From contig CM037874.1 in assembly GCA_021292105.1 (NCBI GenBank), positions 53,116,540-53,180,539 of the forward strand: a stretch of DNA of 64,000 bases. The letters are read 5' to 3'. The stretch is from Anadara kagoshimensis (Eukaryota; Mollusca; Bivalvia; Arcoida; Arcidae). Both the position numbers and the translations under genes were made by a program. Of the stretch, positions 47,801-57,900 are shown piece after piece (the first letter of the stretch is position 1; each line of letters starts with the position of its first letter). The notes beneath the pieces were generated by a model that had not been told where the DNA came from, searched no databases, and saw only the letters and a program-made list of their open reading frames with translations.

Positions 47801-50800
47801 CACCAAGGTAGCTCAGTTGGTAAAGTGTTCGCTCTGTATGTGGGAGGTCGTTGGTTTGAACCTCAGCCAGTTCTGACCAAGACCACTAAGGTAGCTCGGT
47901 TGGTAAAGTGTTCGCTCTGTATGTGGTAGGTCGTGGGTTTAAACCTCAGCCAGGTCTGACCAAGACCACTAAGGTAGCTCAGTTGGTAAAGTGTTCGCTC
48001 TGTATGAGGGAGGTCGTGGGTTTAAACCTCGGCCAGGCCTGACAAAGACCACTAAGGTAGCTCAGTTGGTAAAGTGCTCACTCTGTATGTGGTAGGTCGT
48101 GGGTTTAAACCTCAGCCAGGTCTGACCAAGACCACTAAGGTAGCTCAGTTGGTAAAGTGTTCGCTCTGTATGAGGGAGGTCGTGGGTTTAAACCTCGGCC
48201 AGGCCTGACAAAGACCACTAAGGTAGCTCAGTTGGTAAAGTGTGGGAGGTCATGGGTTTGAACCTCGACCGGGTCTGACTAGAAAATAGTTAGTGACTGT
48301 TCTTTTGCCAAGCACTCGAAATTTAGAAATGGTTATGGGGTCCTTTGGAAGAGACCTTAAAAACAATATAAATAAAATATTCTTTACTGGACGTTAAAGC
48401 TCACTCAATCAATCAATTTATAGTAACCAAATAGATAAACAATTAGCAATCTCATCAAATTTTACCATCTGGGTTTGAATCTTAGATATCTAAGTAGATC
48501 CTTGTGTAAGAATATTTGTCTTTTTCTAAACTGACCACCTCTTTAAATTAAAGAGTAAAACTGGTTGTTTGAATGAGGTTTTACATCCCAGTCAACAATG
48601 TTTTACCAGCTATAGGTAAAGGGATAGAAATTCTGACCTTTGCAAAGATGGGTTTGATCATGTGCAAAGCCTGCAGTGACATTGGACACCCATTTTTAAG
48701 GTCTCTTGCAAAGAAACCCCTGGACTTTCCATTGCCACATCGGTCACTTTCTATTTTCAGGTCTTTGTAAGACCCTTAACAAGACTATTGACAGAGTACG
48801 AACTGCGACCTTGAAGCAAACGCTAACAACTGAGCTACTATAGTGATCTAACTTTTACCGTGGCAGTCAGTTTATGAGTAGTGGAGTTTTATAATCAAAT
48901 ATCATATATTAAATTACTATCTTATTAATAAGGAGATTTTATTGTCTTATTATTTGCTAGAATTTTTTTTCAAAATATCTGACCAACTAAAAATTAATTT
49001 GGCATGGCCTAACTACCAAATAAATAAAATACCTCTTCCTCTTCAGCAGCAGCATCTCCTAAAGCGTTTTTCACAGATTTCCGAAACTCTTCATCTACAT
49101 CCTCATCACCTTCTGAATCATCATCACTGGAACTACTTTCATCATCATCCTTGTCATCTTCATCATCAACGTCATCACTGCTTTCATCAACATCACTCAT
49201 ATCTACATCATTATTCACACCATTGCTAAATTCTTCAGACGAAACATTATCCCCATCATCAATGTCTTCATCCGTCATCTAAATATATTTAAAATCAAGG
49301 GGAGTTAATAAAAATAAGTACTTTGCAATAACCCAAAACAAGAACATGATATAAGAAACAAAAGAAAACGTAAACAATGCATATAACGGATTAAGCTGAG
49401 TGGTGTTTAAAAACCCCAGCAAAATTTCTTTCACCCAAATCCAGTTGGTCATTTATAGGATGGTAGAGGAAACCAGAGTGCTCAGAGAAAACCACTGACC
49501 TTGGGTGGAACCAATATCTTAAGGATGTAGCAACAATTTATATAGATTTACACCCCTTTGTTTCAGATTTTAATCCCATAACCCAACCATAAAACTCTTG
49601 CTGTAAAAGAATGAGGATTTACCTTCAAAACTCAACTGTCCTTCATCATCTGCATCATCTGATTTCTCTGTCTTAAAAACCTACAAAGATACAAGAAGTG
49701 TTTGTGAAACTATACATGAATGACTGTTGATATTATGTATTTTAGGTGAAAGGTCAAGGTCATGAAAGGTCAAAGATTTGTAGTGTTGACACTATCTTAC
49801 ATGCAAAAGGTCAAGGTCATCAGATCAGGCCAAGGATTGTAGTGATGACACTATCTCAGACAAACCAAAATACAGTGGAAAAATGAAAGACTTTCTTTAA
49901 TTAAGAGACCAGTGAAAGTACTCTATGGACATTTGATCCGCTAATTAAAAATATCAGCCGATAATATGTTATAACTGCATTTTAAAAGAAATTGTTCATG
50001 ATTTTACAGGTCTTGTGCCTCTAACACAGAAAGAAAGTACCTTATGGGTCATTTGATCTGGGAATTAAAAGTATCAGCACATCTATAAAATTGTATGTTA
50101 CAACTGCATTTGTAAAGATATTGTTCATGATGTTTAATTTAGGAGGTTTTGGGCCTCTAAACTAATGAATATTTATACCTGGACAATACTGTCATGTAAA
50201 CAGGTACTACTGTATATAACTCACATTTATTATGAGTCCTAGTGCTTCTGGTGTCACATGACTAGTCAGGTACCCAAACACACTCTTTGCTGTTATCCTA
50301 GCTAGACTGGATCCCTGTGACATCATACTTAATAGAAGTTCTGTAATAACTGCTATCCATTCTGGTTCTAAATAATTAATAAAGAAGGTTGTGTAAAATA
50401 TGGGTGGACATGGCTGGATGGTACTGTCACTGGCTTTCAAAAGTCAAGGGATGCTGGTTGGAATCTCGTTCGGGACTTGGAAATTATTTGAGGTGACAGA
50501 GAAAATATGTCAGGGATTTGAACCATATCAGATTATGTTAACCCAATGGCTTACCATCTCCATTGTGATAGATTCTTTCTTTCTTTACACTCTGAAAGGA
50601 TCTTTCTTTATTTTGATTACACATGTGGTGGGTGTTAACGTGTTACTAGCTAAACAAACAAACAAACATTTAAGTCCAAGTAAGGTCAAATCACTAAAAA
50701 GCAAAGTTAAAACTTTGAAAAGTGGCAATTTTAGCTGAACATATGAGTTGCCATGAAATATAGAGTATGTGAACTTCCATGAGAGAAGAGAGGCCAGCTG

Positions 50801-53800
50801 TGTAGGGGTGCTAAGAAATAATGAAATAATTTTTGTTAAAATATGAAGCAAACAGATATTAAAACACTGGTATTAAGGTTGAGGTAGTCCTGATATAGAT
50901 TCGGACCGTAAAACAGGTTGTACTGCAACATAAAATTTTATGTTTCTGGATTAAGTTGGCTCCATAAATGCCAGGGGAATAATAAAACTTGTTAAAGTAC
51001 AGTGAAAACTTGAATGATTGCCAAAATTTGTAAAAAATTAGGCATTTTAAAGGGGTAAGTTGAAAAATTGGAGAGGATTGATTATAAAACAATATATAGA
51101 AGAAAAATTATTTTGGGATTTAAAAATAGGGTGGCAATTTAATGAAGGTAGAAATTTCAGGACTAAATGTAGTGTGGCAATAAAGCAAGTTGGCAGTTAT
51201 AAGACTTAAAATAAGTGTGGCAATTAATGAAGGTAGAAATTTCAGAGTTAAATATAGTGTGGCAATAAAAGCAAGTCGGCAATTATAGGACTTAAAATAT
51301 GTGTGGCAATTAATGAAAGTACAAATTTCAGAATTAAATAGAGTGTGGCAATAAAGCAAATCGGCAATATTAAGACTTAAAATTAGTGTGGCAATTAAAG
51401 AAGGTAGAAATTTCAGAGTTAAATATAATGTGTCAATAAAGCAAGTCTGAAATTATAGGACTTAAAAATTAGTGTGGCAATTGATGGAGGTAGAAAATTC
51501 GGAGTTAATTATAGTCTGGCAATAGAACAATATGACAATTATAAGACTTAAGAATTAGTGTGGCAATTAATGAAGGTAGAAATTTCTGAGTTAAATGTAG
51601 TGTGTCAATAAAGCAAGTCAGCAATTATAGGACTAAAAATATGTGTGGCAATTAATGAAGGTAGAAATTTCGGAACTAAATATAGTGTGGCAATAAAAGC
51701 AAGTTGGCAATTATAAGACTTAGAATATGTATGGCAATTAAATGTAGTGTGGCAATAAAGCAAGGTGACAGGGTGTTATGAGATGACCCCTCAATAGACA
51801 ATTGTATGAGTCTGACCTCTGACCTTGTAACCAGAGGGGGCTTTTGTTCTACACGTTATTCATTGATTTCTGTAACATGTGCTTTTGACAGCAGTTAGTC
51901 TGCAGCCTCCCACATAAATGGTTGTACCTCGAGTCAAGTTGTCTTATTTATTTCTTTATGAAAGTGTGAGTTCATAACACAGGGTAATCAGAAGGAATTC
52001 AATGGGGTTTTATTCTATATGTCTTAAGGTAGTTCCATACTTTACAAATCGCCTGAAAACACATATTGAGATTTTGATATGTTGTACATGGGCATAAACC
52101 ATTCAACATGCCAAAATTTCAGGGCAGGTATTCGACTTGCTTAAGAAGTTCTGAAGCGCCACCTGGTGGCCATTTTCACGACATAAATGATCAAAGTATA
52201 ACTACTGTTATCAATAAATAAGCTTTAATAATTTTTTGTCATGCTTGGAAACCCAAAGTCTCTTGCATTTAAATTAACGATTATGTCATGAAGATCATTT
52301 GGACCAATGGAATTTTACTTCCGATCATGTGGTATTTTTCTACAGCGCCACCTATCAAGAGAGAACATTAAATTTCCGGAAAACTAAAAGTAACATCCTT
52401 TCGTTAATTTTCAGATTTTTAAAAAACTAAGTCGAATACGACCCCTGATTTTCACATATATTGCACATGAATATATAAGTTTGATTTTTGGAAACATAAA
52501 ATAGGGGGTCGTCAAGCTACTTTTTTCATAAAATTGCATCAAAATCCTGAAACAAGAAACAAACCTCATTTCTTACGTCAGAAGTTACCAATAATGTCCT
52601 AGGATACTATTATGAACTCAATTTTTTTCGTTTGGTATTAACAAATAAACAAAAACACTGATTGTGAGCTATTTGGCTGTGCAAAACAAAACCAACTTAA
52701 ATTTTATATGGTCTGTCACCCATAGAAACCCATAGCAACCATTACCCAACACAGATCAGTTAAAGTGGAAAGGGATTCGTATACATTGATGAAGCGTTCT
52801 AGGCCGCTGAATGAAACACAAGTACAAGAGCATAGTCAAACTGCTAAAATTTGACACCCAGAAAAATTATCATACAGTATGTTTATTGAAGAATCGTCAG
52901 TTTGTGTCCTACTTTTTGTATTTAAAATCACAGAAAAAACAAATAAAAAGCGGCATTTAAAATACCGTCTTCAAAATTTAAACAATGTACTCAAATCTTT
53001 TAATTATTGAGAATAGTACTCTCAACAGAGTAAATGTACCTAATTTCCGTTTATATACAATATACCGGTACATTTTCTTCTTTAAAAATAGTGCACAGAA
53101 TTGATATTGTGAATTGCAATCTTTTGTGAATGCAGAAAATTATTCTACTGAATGATATCATAACAGCGTTCCCGCCATAATTCTGTAGGCGCCGAAGTCC
53201 ACACATTCGTGACGTCATAGATAAAAAAGACGTCAAATCTGACATTTCGAATGTACGCACAAAACGACGACGTCACCATGGTATGGAACTACCTTAAGAC
53301 CTAGGAATAAGTAGAAAAATTCAATTCCTAGGAATAAGTAGAAAAATTCAATTCCATACTCCAAACCTTACCATCTTCTTCTTGGGACTTTTTAGATTTC
53401 CTCCCTTTGGTTGCTATTGGAAATGCTTTCAGATAACAAATTTGTATATCCTGAAAAATTAAACGAGAAAAATATTGGAAGTACATTTCGCATCAGGTAT
53501 GAATATAAATTGTTACAGGTCTTTTTGGTTCTTACACATATGGATCTGTTCATAAAGGGGTGGGGGTGGGGCTGGGCTCGGTGGCTTAGTTGTCTAAAGC
53601 ACACAATTAAACATCACAGTTCCTTTTATTGTCTAAGTTCAAATCCCATTCTGGACAGATCCTAGTTTGAAATAGTTTGTCAGTTCCCTGCTTAAAGTCG
53701 GTGATTTCCACCATCCGTGAAATAACTGCTTTGATATCAGTGAAAGAACCATTACTGGGGTAAAAAGCTCCATTACAACTCTCCTCCCTGTCCGTAAAGC

Positions 53801-54727
53801 CAATGAAGTCATACTAAAAGAGAAAGGTTCCTGTTTTATACCCAGATAAATTGTTCAAATCTATTCTGAGAAAATTTATTTTATATATGAATTTGCCAAG
53901 GAGAGTCTTTGCAAAATTACACATTCATAAATTTTCACAATAAAAAAGTAACCTACAGTATTGCAAGGATACTTGCAAGTTTTTAATTTATCATCCTATG
54001 AATGCTATGGACAATGGACAATGCATGACAGATGGCAGACAGGGAACTAATCCCAATAGCACATCTGAGCCCAAGGCTCAGGTGAACTAAGAATTTGTCA
54101 AAATTATGACTTCTGTTAATGCAAATGTGGCTATGGATACATCTTATCCTAATCACTATCACTCTATTATAAGCTAAATTTATTAAAAGGGACCAGTTAA
54201 AAATCTTTCTAGTATTTCTACATCTGGCTTATCCATGTTATAACATTTTAAATTATTTCATAAAATAACTTTTAAAATAACAATCATTATGTATAGTTAA
54301 ACAACATTGACCTGTCTGCCTGACCTTTAATATAAATATTTATCATGGACCACTACATTTAGTTAAAGGGGCACATGTTTTTATTTCAATTAAAAAAATG
54401 GAAAGAGTAAACACTTCCACTGTGTTTTTATTAATTGAGAGAATTTTAACTACTCATGTATTGGGTAGATCATCATATATGAATATTCCTGATAAAAGGT
54501 CAAGTGGACAGGTCAATGTTGTTACTCTGTATTATCAATCATTATCATCAGTATAATGTTTAAGTAAATTTCTGATTAGAGAAATTTAACTTTGAACTTT
54601 GACCTTGAACCTTGACCTTATTAAAATCATGATAAACAAAATAATATATTATAATGGTGATATCAAATAAAATATTAGATTAATGTCACTGGTGTGTGTG
54701 TGTTGTGTGTGTGTGTGTGTGTTGGTG

Positions 54728-54785
<58 letters not shown>

Positions 54786-54960
54786 TTTACCATTATGAGA
54801 GATATCATGTTCCCATATTGGCAAAGTTGGTATCTATTGTTCCTCCATGTGGAGAGTTAAATATGAGAGAGAGATTGATTTACCATTTAACTGTATAAGA
54901 AGGCTCATGTTGACAAAATTGGTATCCATGGTTCCTCATGTGGAGAGTTTGATATAAGAG

Positions 54961-54995
<35 letters not shown>

Positions 54996-57900
54996 TACAC
55001 TACCTGTAAGACTGTAATTGAATTACTGGCATCAAAAAACAGTTGTAGCATATGAAATATTGTTAGCAATTCAAATGCTCTACAAAGGTTTACATCTCCA
55101 GATTCAGAAGTAGTTTGGCAACTAGTAATCTGAAATAACACAACATATAATAATGGTTTCTTGTATAAAATATAAAATGTTAAATATTTTCATTTCTGAT
55201 GTTTTATTGTATTAAACATGTTTCAGTCACTCATTCTGATTACTTTAATATGGCAGGTATCAAATTTCGCTGCTAACATCTGAGTTTCATGTCGGGAATA
55301 CGTGTATTCCCGTCCACAATCCAGGTGCATATTTGATTTTATGTCCACTTCGTGGCAGCTATATAGTTATCTACCTTTCTTTAGGGTTCTTGTTTTTGTG
55401 ATCGTTTCTCAATGTTCCATAGTCATTGTAAACGGTTGAAAAGGAATTTTTAGTTGAGCCTTGTCAGTCAGTGTTTAATGGGAAATTCAATGGAACCATG
55501 TAAGTTAAAGCGAAGTTTCTTAAAGACTATTTTTTGTAAACGGTTGATAAGAAACTTTAATAACTAGTAAGCCTGTTTAACAGAATTTTCAATGGAACCT
55601 TGCAAATTACGCATAAGTTAACGATTTACTTTATTGCATCTAATATGGCATGCTTTAGAGCAAATTAACGCGAAATTACACTTTTAAGAAATTAAATCTT
55701 TCGCGATAAAAAAGTAATCTACAGTATACACTTGATTTCATGGAGTGGCTGTTCCAATGATTGGAAATGCATGCCATACACTATAGTGTTTTTAACTTAT
55801 TTTAGGATTAAAAACAAAAAGAAAGTTTTCACAAATGCGAAATGTAAATATAACCATTGAGCTACCTAGAAATGACATTTAAAGTGCTAAGACTTCCATA
55901 GCTGTGCAAAGCAAACTTATCATAATATGCAAGCACACATTATTCTGTTAACTTGGAATGACAGTGGAAGTTATAGCTCCATAAATGTCATTTCTAAACA
56001 ATTCAATAGTTAAACAAGAACTGTCTCTTGAGAGCCAAATACCCCCGCATCCAACATCTAAAGTTTTCCTGGGACCTTTACCTTTCTGATATGACCTTGG
56101 TTCAAGGTCATGACACACCTTTAGACAATGAAGATCATTCATGTGAAGTTTCATGAGAGTCGTTCAAAGCATTGATGCGATACGGCCGGGACACAATTTT
56201 ACACGGACAGAAGGACAGATGGACAGACAGACAGACAGATATGGTGACATATAGTCGGCTCGGCCACTATACCTCTCCAGACAACACTGTAGGAGAACAG
56301 TTCCCTCGAAAGAGGTCCATAATAGAATAGTGGGATGTTACAGTTCACTTCGAATAGACATGAAATTATAAATTGATAGTGCGCAGCCAGTACAGGGTAT
56401 AAGTGTTTAATTCTATTCAAAGTCAAAGCCTAGACTGAAAAAAATCATGTTGATAGAGTGCATTTATGTGTGGGATGTTGGCATTCACACATTCTAGTGT
56501 AATATACATAATACATTGTGTATTACTATGGGGACCTCACTAGACACAACAACGTAGTGCTCCATTCAGTGTGGGAGTTGGCATTCACACATTCTAGTTG
56601 TAATATACATAATACATTGTGTATTACTATGGGGACCTCACTAGACACAACAACGTAGTGCTCCATTCATGTGTGGGATGTTGGCATTCACACATTCTAG
56701 TGTAATATACATAATACATTGTGTATTACTATGGGGACCTCACTAGACACAACAACGTAGTGCTCCATTCATGTGTGGGATGTTGGCATTCACACGCTCT
56801 AGTGTAATATACATAGTACATTGTGTATACTATGGGGACCTCACTAGACACAACAACGTAGTGCTCCATTCATGTGTGGGATGTTGGCATTCACACGCTC
56901 TAGTGTAATATACATAGTACATTGTGTATTACTATGGGGACCTCACTAGACAAAGACGAAGAGTGCTCCATTCATGTGTGGGATGTTGGCATTCACACGC
57001 TCTAGTGTAATATACATAGTACATTGTGTATTACTATGGGGACCTCACTAGACACAACGAGTAGTGCTCCATTCATGTGTGGGATGTGGCATTCACATCT
57101 AGTGTAATATACATAGTACATTGTGTATACTATGGGGACCTCACTAGACACAACGACGAAGAGCGCTCCATTCATGTGTGGGATGTTGGCATTCACACGC
57201 TCTAGTGTAATATACATAGTACATTGTGTATTACTATGGGGACCTCACTAGACACAACGACGAAGAGTGCTCCATTCATGTGTGGGATGTTGGCATTCAC
57301 ACTCTAGTGTAATATACATAGTACATTGTGTATTACTATGGGGACCTCACTAGACACAACGACGAAGAGTGCTCCATTCATGTGTGGGATGTTGGCATTC
57401 ACACGTTCTAGTGTACTATACATAGTACATTGTGTATTACTATGGGGACCTCACTAGACACAACGACGAAGAGTGCTCCATTCATGTGTGGGATGTTGGC
57501 ATTCACACGCTCTAGTGTACTATACATAGTACATTGTGTATTACTATGGGGACCTCACTAGACACAACGACGAAAGAGTGCTCCATTCATGTGTGGGATG
57601 TTGGCATTCACACGCTCTAGTGTAATATACATAGTACATAGTGTATTACTATGGGGACCTCACTAGACACAATGACGAAAAGTGCTCCATTCATGTGTGG
57701 GATGTTGGCATTCACACGCTCTAGTGTACTATACATAGTACATTGTGTATTACTATGGGGACCTCACTAGACACAACAACGTAGTGCTCCATTCATGTGT
57801 GGGATGTTGGCATTCACACGCTCTAGTGTAATATACATAGTACATTGTGTATTACTATGGGGACCTCACTAGACACAACAACGTAGTGCTCCATTCATGT

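Noticed and set aside
47476..48300. Ten tandem tRNA genes
   Set aside because: A-box and part of a B-box are present but no acceptor stem or anticodon arm can be folded, and a SINE body follows. They are SINE heads.
49009..49278. His-rich ORF on the plus strand at 48942-49229
   Set aside because: It is the antisense reading of the acidic exon of the MYBBP1A-like gene.
53414..53420. CCAATAG as acceptor for a 42-base exon
   Set aside because: It would break the phase with the preceding exon; the upstream TTTTTCAG acceptor gives a longer, in-phase exon.
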